This document shows, in pieces, positions 25,143 through 34,400 of a DNA stretch of 64,000 bases. Position numbers and translations under genes: made by a program. The stretch's first letter is position 1. Each line of letters opens with the position of its first letter. This stretch comes from Oligoflexus sp. (lineage in GTDB: Bacteria > Bdellovibrionota_B > Oligoflexia > Oligoflexales > Oligoflexaceae): NCBI RefSeq assembly GCF_035712445.1, contig NZ_DASTAT010000025.1, positions 1-64,000 of the forward strand, in the 5' to 3' direction. The notes under the pieces were generated by a model, which saw only the letters and a program-made list of their open reading frames with translations, was not told where the DNA came from and searched no databases.

Positions 25143-25272
25143 GATTCCGTCTCCTGAAAAGAAAAAGGCCAGATAAGTGGGACCGGATGGGTCCTATCTT
25201 TATATAGCCGAGTCTTTTTGCAGAAAACAGTGTTGCAAATATGTGATGAGGATGCGGGATATTTCCTGCAGG

Positions 25273-25713
25273 TCAGGCGGGCGTTGCTCCGAGCGATTGA
25301 CGCAAAGCCTCATGATTCTGGGCGACCGAGGCCAGGGTCACGCTATCAAGCGTTTGCAGAAAAGCATCGCGGGCTTTGAAGAGCGCCGGCTGAAGGCCAC
25401 AGATTCCGGTGATCGGACAGGTGTTCGATGTGCTGCTGAAGCATTCGACAACTTCGAAGTGAGGCTCCATGCGGCGGATGACTTCACCCATGGAAATCAA
25501 TTCCGGATCACGGCCGAGGCGCAGGCCTCCGTTGCGGCCGCGTGTCGTCGCAATAAACCCAAGCTGTCCCAAACGATGCACGACCTTGACGAGATGATTT
25601 TCAGAAATTTTAAAAGCACGCGCAATCTCTTCGATGGACGAGCGCGGAGCGTCACGGGCGGCCAGATATATAAGGACGCGACAGGCGTAATCTGCATGCA
25701 GTGAGAGTTGCAC
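25273..25713 (-). CDS. nsrR: Rrf2-family regulator, NsrR type
   Basis: A 146-residue Rrf2 protein starting at GTG 25713. Residues 1-60 are the winged helix (LSLHADYACRVLIYLAA, IARAFKISENHLVKVVHRLG, then the wing TRGRNGGLRL). Three cysteines, Cys91, Cys99 and Cys105 (ECFSSTSNTCPITGIC), are placed as the 2Fe-2S or 4Fe-4S ligands of NsrR, the nitric oxide sensor. It is divergent from a truncated haemoglobin and its reductase, and the 100-base gap carries an NsrR-like dyad. So it very likely represses this NO-defence operon. Confidence 0.85.
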   Translation of the reverse strand: MQLSLHADYACRVLIYLAARDAPRSSIEEIARAFKISENHLVKVVHRLGQLGFIATTRGRNGGLRLGRDPELISMGEVIRRMEPHFEVVECFSSTSNTCPITGICGLQPALFKARDAFLQTLDSVTLASVAQNHEALRQSLGATPA

Positions 25714-25743
25714 AGGTTTCGAAGCTCCCTTTTCTTTTTAGGG

Positions 25744-25771
25744 TTGCCAACTTAGGATCTAAAGATATATT
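25744..25771 (+). promoter_or_regulatory. Promoter of the truncated haemoglobin operon
   Basis: TTGCCA (25744-25749), 16-base spacer and TATATT (25766-25771), 42 bases before the haemoglobin ATG. Confidence 0.55.
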
Positions 25772-25784
25772 ACGGTTACACCTT
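25762..25784. promoter_or_regulatory. Putative NsrR operator over the -10
   Basis: An imperfect 23-base dyad. The left arm is AAGATATATTA; the right arm read on the other strand is AAGGTGTAACC. Both resemble the known NsrR half-site AAGATGYATTT (9 of 11 for the left arm, the first eight bases well kept in the right). It covers the -10 element, so bound NsrR would block transcription. Confidence 0.55.
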
Positions 25785-25813
25785 ATTCAATCTCAAAATG
25801 GAGTTTAACATTT

Positions 25814-26185
25814 ATGACAACGCTTTATCAAAAACTTGGTGGTCAGGGCGCTGTTGACGCCGTCGTCGAAACGTTTTATCGCCGGGTTTTGACGGATGAA
25901 CGCGTGATGGATTTTTTCGATGATATCGATATGGATGAGCAGATCACCAAGCAGAAAGCATTTCTGACCATGGTGTTTGGCGGCCCTGTGGCTTATAGCG
26001 GAAAAGATATGCGCGATGGTCATCGCCATCTTGTGGCCCGCGGTCTGAATGATCAGCATGTCGATGCCGTGGTTGAACTTCTTGCGGCCTCGCTTGCCGA
26101 GCACGGCGTGAATGCCGACGACATTGAAGAGGTGGCCAAGATCGCGAACAGCGTTCGCAATGATGTTTTGAATCGCCCCAATTGA
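25814..26185 (+). CDS. Group I truncated haemoglobin
   Basis: A 123-residue 2-over-2 globin. It opens with the family start TTLYQKLGGQGAVDAVVETFY, has a CD/E region QKAFLTMVFGGPVAYSGKDM and the proximal histidine in RDGHRHL (His70), then NDQHVDAVVELL. Truncated haemoglobins of this type bind oxygen and convert nitric oxide to nitrate. The next gene encodes a flavin/iron-sulfur reductase that could regenerate the ferrous haem. NsrR-type control is suggested by the divergent regulator and the dyad in the promoter. Confidence 0.9.
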   Translation: MTTLYQKLGGQGAVDAVVETFYRRVLTDERVMDFFDDIDMDEQITKQKAFLTMVFGGPVAYSGKDMRDGHRHLVARGLNDQHVDAVVELLAASLAEHGVNADDIEEVAKIANSVRNDVLNRPN

Positions 26186-26193
26186 GTAACGCG

Positions 26194-27168
26194 ATGAACT
26201 TTCATATTCAGTATCAGGGACGCACGGTGCCCTTGAATCAAGGTGAAACCGTCCTGGAGGCTTTGGAAAGAACAGGGATTGACGTCCCATCTTCATGTCG
26301 GGCAGGGGCCTGTCAGACCTGTATGATGCGGGCCACGGAAGGTTCGGTGCCGCATGCGGCGCAGGCGGGGCTGAAAGAGACTCTGAAAAAAAGTGGACAC
26401 TTTTTATCCTGCATCTGTCGCCCGGCTCAAAATCTGGTCTGCGAACCCGCGCATACTGCGGATTTTCGCGGGCCTGTGACGATCCAGGAGATCAGGCCAC
26501 TCGGACCGGATGTGGTGCTCGTTCAGTTAAGCCGTCCTCCGAATTTTGATTTCAATCCGGGACAGTTTGTGACTCTGCGTCGCGCCGATGCTGTTTCACG
26601 CAGCTACTCGATCGCTTCCCAGCGGGCGGCGCTGGATACGCTGGACATTCATGTCCGCCGTGTGCCCCAGGGACAGCTGAGCGGTTGGTTTCATCAGGAG
26701 GCGAGGCCTGGTGATGAACTCTGGCTCGAAGGGCCCAAGGGAGACTGCTTCTATTATCCGGGCAATCCTGAGGAACCCCTGCTTTTGATCGGAACAGGCA
26801 CCGGGATGGCTCCGCTTTTTGCGGTAGCCCTGGACGCCTGTCAGCAGGGGCATACCGGGCCCATCTCCATTTATCATGGAGCGCTTTCCGCAGACCGTTT
26901 CTATCTGGTTGAAGAACTGCAGGAACTGACCCGCGCGTTTCCGCAGATTAGCTATGTGCGCTGCGTTCTGAAAGGCCCGGCCGAGTCCGGCATTCAGGTG
27001 GGTGAATTGAAGGATATCGTTCTGTCTGGACTCACTGATCCCAAACAGAAGCGGGTCTATCTTTGCGGGGATCCGGGGCTGGTCCGAATTCTGAAGAAAC
27101 AGATTTTCCTGGCTGGAGTCAGCATGAATCGCTTGCATGCGGATCCTTTTGTCGGCACGGGTGCCTGA
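26194..27168 (+). CDS. 2Fe-2S ferredoxin-FAD/NAD reductase
   Basis: A 324-residue electron-transfer flavoprotein. Residues 1-85 are a plant-type ferredoxin with Cys35, Cys40, Cys43 and Cys73 as cluster ligands. Residues about 90-190 form the FAD domain, with SRSYSIAS. The NAD domain follows, with LLIGTGTGMAPLFA and the C-terminal VYLCGDPGLV. Start: the ATG at 26194 is chosen; a TTG at 26182 would overlap the globin stop but has no ribosome binding site. It is 8 bases after the truncated haemoglobin and most likely its reductase, giving a two-protein equivalent of flavohaemoglobin. Confidence 0.88.
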   Translation: MNFHIQYQGRTVPLNQGETVLEALERTGIDVPSSCRAGACQTCMMRATEGSVPHAAQAGLKETLKKSGHFLSCICRPAQNLVCEPAHTADFRGPVTIQEIRPLGPDVVLVQLSRPPNFDFNPGQFVTLRRADAVSRSYSIASQRAALDTLDIHVRRVPQGQLSGWFHQEARPGDELWLEGPKGDCFYYPGNPEEPLLLIGTGTGMAPLFAVALDACQQGHTGPISIYHGALSADRFYLVEELQELTRAFPQISYVRCVLKGPAESGIQVGELKDIVLSGLTDPKQKRVYLCGDPGLVRILKKQIFLAGVSMNRLHADPFVGTGA

Positions 27169-27310
27169 CGACAGGGCGCTCGAAATTTTCTCGACATTGT
27201 TCCGGCTTTTTATGTTCTGCCAAACAAGATCGATTTTTGCGCCCGGCTTTTCTCAGCTCCTCAACCTGTGCAGCCGATACGTAAAGGCTGAGCAAGATGA
27301 GGAAAGCCCT

Positions 27311-30202
27311 ATGATTCTGCATGTTTTTATGTGCTTTATGGCCTTCGCGATGACCCTGTCCCTGGAGGCCAATCCGAGGCGTCCTGTGACCCAAGGCGTT
27401 TTGGATTTAACCGATTGGGATGCGAAGCAGCATCCGGTGATCCCGATGGGCGGCGAATGGGAATTCTATTGGTCGCAGCTTTTGGAGCCTCAGGATTTTG
27501 CGAGCGGAAGACCGAGCGGCCTTGAATATCTGGGAGTGCCCGGGGGTTGGTATCGGCATTCCGAGCATCCGGAAAAAGGCTACGCAACGTATCGACTGCA
27601 TGTGAAGTTGAAAGAACCGCAGGAGATCGCCTTTGCCTGGCCTCCTTTCTGGTCGGCCTCGAAACTCTTTGTGGATGGCGAGCTGATCGCCACGAACGGT
27701 CGTGTGGGTCCGAGCGATGATCCCAAGCATTACGAACCAGGTGTCCGTTCCGGCCGTCAGGTGTTTACGCCGCGCTCCGCGGAATTTGATATCGTGGTGC
27801 AGACGGCCAGTTTTGAATTCTTTGTCACGGGCATCGCTGCGACGCCCCACATGGGAACTCTGGAAGGCCTTACGCAGCTGCGGGAACGTGAAATCTTCGT
27901 CGATCTTTTTCTGATCGGCAGTCTCATGATCATGGCCATCTATCATTTCTGCCTCTATGCCTTGCGAACCCAAGCGCGCTCGACGCTTTGTTTTGGAATG
28001 ATCTGCCTCTCGTCCTCTTTCTATATGTTTGCCGCCTCCAGCCGTTCCCTTTTGGTTATGTTTCCTGAGCTTTCCTTCCGCACACAGATTGTACTGTTCA
28101 ACTCCTGGATTGCGGGCATGCCGTTTTTCGCTTACTTCACCTATGAACTCTTTCCCAAATTCTTCTCAAAACGCATGGTTTATTTCGCTGCTTTGACGGC
28201 CTTTCCCTTCTACACGTTCATCCACCTCACCGAGCCGCGAACTTTTGTGGATCTGACCGTCTTCATGCAGCTCGTCGCGATGACGATAGGCGTCTATTCC
28301 GTCTATGCCGTAACCCGCGCAGTCCGGGCCCATGCCGAAGGCTCTCTGCTCTTTTTAAGCGGCACAGCGATCTTCGTCACCGCATCGTTCCATGACATTG
28401 CGCTCGCCAGCGGCCGCTTCACCTTTGAATCGTATCCTATGGGCAGCGTGGGCATGTTCTCCTTCATCTGCTTTCAATCCATCCTCCTGGCTCGGCGCTT
28501 TTCCCATGCCTTTGTCCGGGTTGAAGTTTCAGAAATGGAAATTCGCAAACTTTCCGATGATTTGCGGGTGGAGCGCGATCATGTTGTCTCGATGAATGCC
28601 AATCTGGAAAACATCGTGGACGAGAAGACCCGTGATATCCGTTCGATCATGGCCCATATTCAGCTGGGCATCTTCGCGATAACCCGCGATGGGTTCCGCA
28701 TCCATAAGGACTACTCGCAGCATCTGAAGCAGCTCTTCGAACGGGAGGAGCTTGCCGACGCGGATGCCTGCACCGTGCTCTTCGAAGGCGTGAATCTGAG
28801 TTCGGATGAAGTCAGCCAGGCTGTGAATGCTCTCGCGGCCTCGCTGGGTGAAACTTTGCTGGCTTATGAAATGAATGCGCATTGCCTGCCGCGCGAGATC
28901 AAAAGGCGCCGGGCGGATGGCCAGGATCGTACCCTGGATCTTTCGTGGAACCCGATTGCCAATGACGAGGATGTCATTGAGAAGATACTGGTCACCGTGC
29001 GGGACGTGACGGAACTGCGGGCCCTGGAGGAAGAGGCTCATGATCGCAAAGAGGAGCTGCAGTTCATCGGCGAACTGATCAACGTCACGCCGGAAGCGTT
29101 CCGGCGCTTCATTCAGAGCTGTCATGATTTCATCTATGAAAACAGAAAGCTCCTCAATTCGCAGAGCCTTTATCAAAAGGATCTTGAGGTGCTGAAGGTC
29201 CTCTTCATCAACATGCATACCATGAAAGGGGCCGCGCGTTCCCTTTACTTTAAGAAGATGACTCGCATCTTCCATGATGTGGAGCAGTATTATGCGCTGC
29301 TGCAGCGCGATCCGCAGACCCGCTGGGATATCGAGAAGATGAAGCGGGATCTCGATGAAGTCGAGCACATCGTGAATACCTACGCCGAAATCAATAAGGA
29401 TAAGCTCGGCCGCAAATCCGGGGATGAAAGGGATATAGAACTGACGGAAGGCCAGGTCATCAGTCTCTATCGGAATCTTTCGTTCTTTGAAGCTGATTAC
29501 AGAGAGCTTGTTCGGGCCAAGGATGCCAGCGTTTTGAGCCAAATGAAAAATTCCCTCTTTCCTTTGATCTTCACTCCGGCGGAAAGCGTTCTGATCGAGA
29601 TTTGCCAGTGCGTCAGCACCTTGGCCAAGGATTTGGAGAAGGCGAGGCCGGTGGTCCGCATCCAGGCGGAAAACTTTTTCATGACAAGGCGCGGCGAAGA
29701 TCTTTTGCGCCGCGTTTTCGTGCATATCCTGCGGAACTCGATGGATCATGGGATTGAAAAGCCCGATGTGCGCAAAGGCAAAGGCAAAGGCAAAGGCAAG
29801 CTTGAAGCCGGCCTTATCACGATTACGATGGAAAAGCTTTCGGACGTCGTCGTCCTCCGTTATCAGGACGATGGACGCGGGCTTGATATCGAAGCCATCC
29901 GCAGCCGGGCCAGAAGCCAGAAATTGAGCGAGTATCATGATCAACTGTCGCTGCAGGACGCGGCCGAACTGATTTTCTGCTCGGGTCTCTCCACGGCCAC
30001 CAAGGTTGGGGATATTTCGGGCCGTGGCGTGGGCATGGATGCCGTCCGCAAATACTTGCGCAAGGAACATGGTGACATCGAACTGCAATTGATCGATCCG
30101 CGCTCCGTGACAGGAGGGTACTATCCCTTCCTTTTCGTTATGCGACTGCCCCTGGATCTTTTTGCATCGGCCGAGGCGATCCCGGTGGAGGAGGCAGCGT
30201 GA
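27311..30202 (+). CDS. 7TM-DISM sensor kinase with PAS, Hpt and CheA-type ATPase domains
   Basis: From ATG 27311 (GATGAGGAAAG upstream) the product is 963 residues. A signal-like N-terminus precedes an extracellular jelly-roll sensor (GGEWEFYW, YATYRLHV, LFVDGELIATNG), seven membrane helices at about residues 200-395, a coiled coil, a PAS-like region (about 450-570), an Hpt-like domain with His636 (NMHTMKGAARS) and a CheA-like HATPase (N-box NSMDHG at about residue 809, DDGRGLD, SGRGVGMDAV). Phosphate would pass from ATP to His636 and then to a response regulator encoded elsewhere; no receiver or CheW domain is seen. A paralogue lies at 39518-42208. Confidence 0.85.
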   Translation: MILHVFMCFMAFAMTLSLEANPRRPVTQGVLDLTDWDAKQHPVIPMGGEWEFYWSQLLEPQDFASGRPSGLEYLGVPGGWYRHSEHPEKGYATYRLHVKLKEPQEIAFAWPPFWSASKLFVDGELIATNGRVGPSDDPKHYEPGVRSGRQVFTPRSAEFDIVVQTASFEFFVTGIAATPHMGTLEGLTQLREREIFVDLFLIGSLMIMAIYHFCLYALRTQARSTLCFGMICLSSSFYMFAASSRSLLVMFPELSFRTQIVLFNSWIAGMPFFAYFTYELFPKFFSKRMVYFAALTAFPFYTFIHLTEPRTFVDLTVFMQLVAMTIGVYSVYAVTRAVRAHAEGSLLFLSGTAIFVTASFHDIALASGRFTFESYPMGSVGMFSFICFQSILLARRFSHAFVRVEVSEMEIRKLSDDLRVERDHVVSMNANLENIVDEKTRDIRSIMAHIQLGIFAITRDGFRIHKDYSQHLKQLFEREELADADACTVLFEGVNLSSDEVSQAVNALAASLGETLLAYEMNAHCLPREIKRRRADGQDRTLDLSWNPIANDEDVIEKILVTVRDVTELRALEEEAHDRKEELQFIGELINVTPEAFRRFIQSCHDFIYENRKLLNSQSLYQKDLEVLKVLFINMHTMKGAARSLYFKKMTRIFHDVEQYYALLQRDPQTRWDIEKMKRDLDEVEHIVNTYAEINKDKLGRKSGDERDIELTEGQVISLYRNLSFFEADYRELVRAKDASVLSQMKNSLFPLIFTPAESVLIEICQCVSTLAKDLEKARPVVRIQAENFFMTRRGEDLLRRVFVHILRNSMDHGIEKPDVRKGKGKGKGKLEAGLITITMEKLSDVVVLRYQDDGRGLDIEAIRSRARSQKLSEYHDQLSLQDAAELIFCSGLSTATKVGDISGRGVGMDAVRKYLRKEHGDIELQLIDPRSVTGGYYPFLFVMRLPLDLFASAEAIPVEEAA
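29774..29797 (+). repeat. Hexanucleotide tandem repeat (AAAGGC) x4 inside the kinase
   Basis: Four perfect copies encoding alternating Lys-Gly in the ATPase domain, just after the N-box. Copy-number change keeps the frame. Confidence 0.95.
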
Positions 30203-30310
30203 GAAAAGACCCAGACAGCGCGCAGCGTTAGCACGAAAATTTAACTCATCTCGTTGCGGATTTTGACCGATAGGGAAGCAAATGGCAACGCGGACCTAAG
30301 GGGTAAATTT

Positions 30311-31348
30311 ATGAAATCGTTAGTAATATTTTTGGCTGCCTGCGGGATTTTAACCGCCTGTAAGGATGATTCTTCCCAAAAAAGCGAAGAGCAGGGGCCC
30401 ACGGCCGCTGCGGAATCGACCCCGGTGGTAGAGGATACTTCGCAAAGCGATTTCAGTCGCTACTGTCGCGAAGAGGTCGAGAAGGGTGCGGGCAGCGAGA
30501 TCAGCGTTTATACCAAGCTTTTCAACGCCCGAAACTGCACCGAGCTGGAGCTGAACCTGCAAAAACAGGCTCAACCTTATCTAGCCAAGAAAGATATTAG
30601 CGATCTGAAGCCCCTCAGCTTTTTTACTCATTTCACCTCACTTGATTTGGCTGATAACAGGATCACGGATCTGAGTGCTCTGAGTGCCATGAAGAAACTC
30701 GATCGCGTCGACATCTCGGGAAACCCTGTCAGCAGCCTCGCCCCCCTGGGTGGGTTGACTCAACTGCGGACGCTTAACGCCAATGCCATCAAGGCCACCG
30801 ACTGGAGCAGCGTCGCGCCTCTGACCGCCCTTACGACTCTTTGGGTCAAAGGCAATGCGCTGACGGATATCAGCTTTGTTTCCGGTATGAAGGCCCTGCA
30901 GGATCTTCGACTTTCTGAAAACAGCATCAGCGATCTGAGCGCTCTTTCCGGGCTGACCAAGGTCACGATGCTCGAAATCAAAAAGAACAGGATCACCGCG
31001 CTGACGCCTCTGGGTTCCATGGTGGAGATGCGGGAGCTTCTTTTGAACGACAATCAGATTACGTCGCTCGCACCGCTTACGACCATGACCGGACTTGTCA
31101 CGCTGGAAGCCCGCAACAATCAGATCGCGGACCTTTCCCCGGCGCTCAGTCTGACCAAACTCAGCTATCTTTTGGTTTCCGGTAACCAGATCAGCACCGT
31201 AGCCCCCGTGAAGGATATCAAGGTGGTTTCCGAGATCGACCTTGCGAACAATCCTTTGGGAACGAGCGTGGCAAAAACAGCAGCCAATTGTCCCGCCGAT
31301 GCGACTACCAATATTTATATTCGTGAATTTTGCACGGCTACACCCTGA
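30311..31348 (+). CDS. Leucine-rich-repeat lipoprotein
   Basis: The ATG at 30311 (GGGGTAAATTT upstream) gives a lipoprotein signal (VIFLAACGILTAC, lipobox LTAC); an upstream reading from 30254 adds a charged leader and is rejected. After an acidic linker come about nine 22-residue repeats of the internalin/SDS22 type, for example LTSLDLADNRITDLSAL, LQDLRLSENSISDLSAL and LVTLEARNNQIADLSP. It ends with a short cap containing two cysteines. Such surface or periplasmic LRR proteins bind other proteins. It lies behind the sensor kinase but about 110 bases away, with no clear link. Confidence 0.85.
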   Translation: MKSLVIFLAACGILTACKDDSSQKSEEQGPTAAAESTPVVEDTSQSDFSRYCREEVEKGAGSEISVYTKLFNARNCTELELNLQKQAQPYLAKKDISDLKPLSFFTHFTSLDLADNRITDLSALSAMKKLDRVDISGNPVSSLAPLGGLTQLRTLNANAIKATDWSSVAPLTALTTLWVKGNALTDISFVSGMKALQDLRLSENSISDLSALSGLTKVTMLEIKKNRITALTPLGSMVEMRELLLNDNQITSLAPLTTMTGLVTLEARNNQIADLSPALSLTKLSYLLVSGNQISTVAPVKDIKVVSEIDLANNPLGTSVAKTAANCPADATTNIYIREFCTATP

Positions 31349-31360
31349 GCTTGGGCTTCG

Positions 31361-31435
31361 TCACAAGCGAAAGGCGGAGTTTAGTCTTCGCCTCTTCATC
31401 ACAAGCGAAAGGCGGAGTTTAGTCTTCGCCTCTTC
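31361..31435. terminator. Tandemly duplicated terminator hairpin between convergent genes
   Basis: Two almost identical 37-38-base units (31361-31398 and 31399-31435), each with the hairpin AGGCGGAG/CTTCGCCT and a 6-base loop. They separate the LRR lipoprotein from the convergent phospholipase D gene and probably end transcription from both sides. The duplication of a whole terminator is unusual. Confidence 0.72.
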
Positions 31436-31436
31436 G

Positions 31437-33572
31437 TTATAGGCTCCCATAATTTGCAAAGCGTTGGCTTGACCAACGGAAAATATAAGAGATGAACATG
31501 AGAAGGATAAGCAGGGGACCGGCGCTGGACCAGCTGGGGTCGATGAACAGCTGAATGACGGAGCGCTGGAACAGGGCGAGCATCACGCAGCCTGGTATCA
31601 TGCCGATGAGTGTGAGCAGAAGAAAACGAAGAAAGGGCACTCCAGCGGCACCAGCGGCCGCATTCACCAGCATATGCGGGGCAATGGGCATCGTCTGCAG
31701 CAGGCAAAGTGCAGCAAGGTCGCCCTTTTCCAGAGCTTTATGCAGGGCGGGAAAAAAAACACGACCAAGAGTCCGACCACCTGCATAGGCCACGGATACA
31801 AAGATGATCACAGCGACAACGATATAGGGCAAAGCCTCCAAACTTGGAAAAAAGCCAGCGGCCAACAGAATAAGCAGATTGATCGGGGCAAAAACAAGAT
31901 AGGCAAGCAGATAAAGGAGAGGGATCAGCAGCAGCCCCGAGAACTGAATGGTCATGCCATGCCAGGGGCTTTCCTGCAGCGGCTGCACCATCCACACATG
32001 GGACGCGGCAATGCTGACAGCGGCGAGTCCCGTCATGACAAAGGTCAGAACCCGCGACGGAATTTTCAAAGGTCGCTGAATCGCTTCGAGCGTCCGCCCC
32101 CAACGGTCCAAAGCCAGTTCCATAGAGGTCGGCTGATCCATATCGAGCCACTGCGCATCCACCCAGGGAATGAAGTCTTCAGGCGCAAGGCGAATCTTGA
32201 AATCGGCCAGATGCTTATAGGGCGAAATCATACGCAGACTTTCAATCAGCGGCGTCAGGGAAGCAGCGTGTTCGAATTTTCGCAGCGCATAGTCCACCCT
32301 GTCATTGGCATAGTGGGCTATGATGAAGGCAACGGCCTGCCGAATGCTTGCCTGAAGATGAGGCCGATCACGGGCATCAATCGTTACGTTGCATTCGGTA
32401 TCGAGTCCCATCGAGCGGTTATTGAGATTGGCCGAACCCAAAGTCAGAAAGCAGTCATCCACCACCATCAGCTTGCTGTGCACGGTCACGTACTTATAGA
32501 TGGGCAGCAGTTCACGGTCGAAGGGATAAAGGATCCTCAGCTTTCCCTTGTGATCGTGATTCGTCATCTCCGTCAGCGCCAGGGCCTGCAGGTGGGTCAT
32601 GGTTTTTTTTTCGAGCCAGGGTCCGAGGCGCTCGGGAAGTATGATGAAAATATCCGGGGGCATGGGACGCGACAGCACGCCGCAGAGGACCTCCACAAGG
32701 TGTCGTGAAGTCAGGTACTGCGTTTCAATGAAGACGTATTTTTCAGCGCTTCGTAAAAGGTCCTTATAGAGTTCCGCAATCTCAAGCGTCGCCCGCGCCT
32801 TGCGAAAACCAGGATCGGTGACCGAGATGCTGACGGGAGTATTCCGGAACGTGGCAATGGCGTCGCGCCCGTCCAATTCTATCGGGGCCATCCCGATACT
32901 CGCATCGACGGGTCGCAGCTTCTCTTGCGTCAGCTTCCTCCAACGTTCACGAAAAAGCCAGGCGAGTTGCACGGCCGCAGGACCGGAGAGCCCCAGCTGC
33001 GTATCATGATAGGGCTGATAGGAGTGTCCTTCTGGATCCTTGCGCAAAGGATCCAGAGCCCTATGTCGGCAGCTATCCCAGCGGCGTATGGTCAGATCAA
33101 TGCCGCCCACGAAAGCCAGCTGATCATCCACGACCACAACTTTTTGATGATGCGATCCCCCCAGCGGATGACGGGAGTCGGCTCGAAAATGAAGACGGGG
33201 ATGAGTCCATCCGGTGAACTTGAAATTCTGCAGCCTCTCCCGCTCCATGATGTAAAGCGGAGCCGGTCGCCAGGTCAGCAGATGAATATGAAGCTCAGGC
33301 GTCTTTTGCAGAATTCTTTGTAGAAACGCCAGCAGAGTCCAGTCCTGATGGGAATCTTCCGGCCGGGGCCGCAGCTGGGTCTGGGTATGCAGGTCCCAGC
33401 CCAGGATATAGATCGAATGCCTGGCTTGCGCGCAGGCGTGAATGAAAGCATGGAAATAGGCTTCGCCATCACAGTAGAGGCAGCAGTCATTGCCCTGACT
33501 GGAGGATGAGGAGTTTTTTTCAGTCCAAAATGAATCTTGCCGAGCCGTCATTTGGTATTTATCCGTGAGCAC
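31437..33572 (-). CDS. Phospholipase D family protein fused to a VTT (SNARE-associated) membrane domain
   Basis: A 711-residue fusion. The N-terminal two thirds hold two HKD motifs: SHHQKVVVVDDQLAFVGG (about His140) and VHSKLMVVDDCFLTLGSAN (about His364), the two halves of a phospholipase D active site. After about residue 510 come several membrane helices and a VTT/DedA-type domain (FPSLEALPYIVVAVIIFVSV, TMPIAPHMLVNAAAGAAGVP). The pairing suggests lipid headgroup cleavage or exchange linked to lipid scrambling in the inner membrane. Start is uncertain: GTG 33572 or ATG 33551, neither with a good ribosome binding site. Confidence 0.85.
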   Translation of the reverse strand: MLTDKYQMTARQDSFWTEKNSSSSSQGNDCCLYCDGEAYFHAFIHACAQARHSIYILGWDLHTQTQLRPRPEDSHQDWTLLAFLQRILQKTPELHIHLLTWRPAPLYIMERERLQNFKFTGWTHPRLHFRADSRHPLGGSHHQKVVVVDDQLAFVGGIDLTIRRWDSCRHRALDPLRKDPEGHSYQPYHDTQLGLSGPAAVQLAWLFRERWRKLTQEKLRPVDASIGMAPIELDGRDAIATFRNTPVSISVTDPGFRKARATLEIAELYKDLLRSAEKYVFIETQYLTSRHLVEVLCGVLSRPMPPDIFIILPERLGPWLEKKTMTHLQALALTEMTNHDHKGKLRILYPFDRELLPIYKYVTVHSKLMVVDDCFLTLGSANLNNRSMGLDTECNVTIDARDRPHLQASIRQAVAFIIAHYANDRVDYALRKFEHAASLTPLIESLRMISPYKHLADFKIRLAPEDFIPWVDAQWLDMDQPTSMELALDRWGRTLEAIQRPLKIPSRVLTFVMTGLAAVSIAASHVWMVQPLQESPWHGMTIQFSGLLLIPLLYLLAYLVFAPINLLILLAAGFFPSLEALPYIVVAVIIFVSVAYAGGRTLGRVFFPALHKALEKGDLAALCLLQTMPIAPHMLVNAAAGAAGVPFLRFLLLTLIGMIPGCVMLALFQRSVIQLFIDPSWSSAGPLLILLMFISYIFRWSSQRFANYGSL

Positions 33573-33672
33573 ATGAGTTGATCAAAGTCATTCTCATGCA
33601 AGACTCAATCCTTAAAGGGCTGCTGCAGGACGCCTCATGGGTACCTGGCGTAGTCCGCTGGGCAGAGCGCGC

Positions 33673-34224
33673 TCACCCCGGCCTGACCCCTTCATGATAG
33701 GCAGTATCCTTGTTCACCAGCCAAGGTTCACAGAGCGTTTGACCTCGTGCAATATTCGCGACACAGAGCATTGCGGTCATCATCGGCATGACCCTGGTTG
33801 TTATATTTATGCATTCCATTCCGTCCCACCAGGTGCAGGCTCGGGTAGGATGGAGCGATTGCCGTCCGCAGCGTGTCCACATGCCGGGCATACTCATCAT
33901 CCCAAACAAGAAGCATTCCAGCCCATAGATAGCGCAGCTGCTGTGCCGCAGCCGAGGAAATCACCTCATCGACCATGAGGACCTGTTGTGTTCCATCAAC
34001 ACCCTCATGAATCAATTTCCAGCCACCGTCCCAGGATTCCAGACTCTTCATGGTTTGCCCCATTCGAAAGGATTCGATCAAGGTTTTGATCACAGCCCCT
34101 TTCTCTTCCATCCCCTGGTTTTCCCGGTCTTTGAAGGAGGAGAGGACGCGGAATCCCGCCGCATTTGCAAAGCAGGCAAGCGGCTGTGAGGCCCGCAGGT
34201 CCGGTCCACATTACCGATGAGCTT
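33673..34224 (-). pseudogene. Decayed FAD-dependent oxidoreductase (amine-oxidase / protoporphyrinogen-oxidase-like)
   Basis: Three frames must be joined. Near 34200 the minus strand reads VMWTGPAGLTAACLLCKCGG, a damaged Rossmann loop. A second frame (33728-34111) reads IKTLIESFRMGQTMKSL and later LHLVGRNGMHKYNNQ, the C-terminal signature of FAD-dependent oxidoreductases. A third frame continues MMTAMLCVANIARGQ and LVNKDTAYHEG, matching the expected end. So there are at least two frameshifts, and about half of a normal 450-500-residue protein is missing. The region downstream of the phospholipase D start holds nothing else. It is a remnant, not a functional gene. Confidence 0.68.
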
Positions 34225-34400
34225 TCGTGTCTTGAGCGTGCGGTACGTTTCAAGTGTGTTTGAGAGGGCGCTGCATGAAAGCCTCTGCAAGAAACTAAGC
34301 AGCATCCTGTAGGCCTGAATTTTTGTGCCTTGCAATCAAAGCGGTCCTCTCTCAAAGTTGTATCGTCTCCATGCTTCCAATGATAAAGGGAGGAATCTTT

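Noticed and set aside
28529..30088. Long open frame (519 codons) on the minus strand
   Set aside because: It is antisense to the Hpt and ATPase part of the first kinase and has no ribosome binding site or motif.
31674..32708. 344-codon plus-strand frame
   Set aside because: Antisense to the phospholipase D-VTT gene, which has both HKD motifs.
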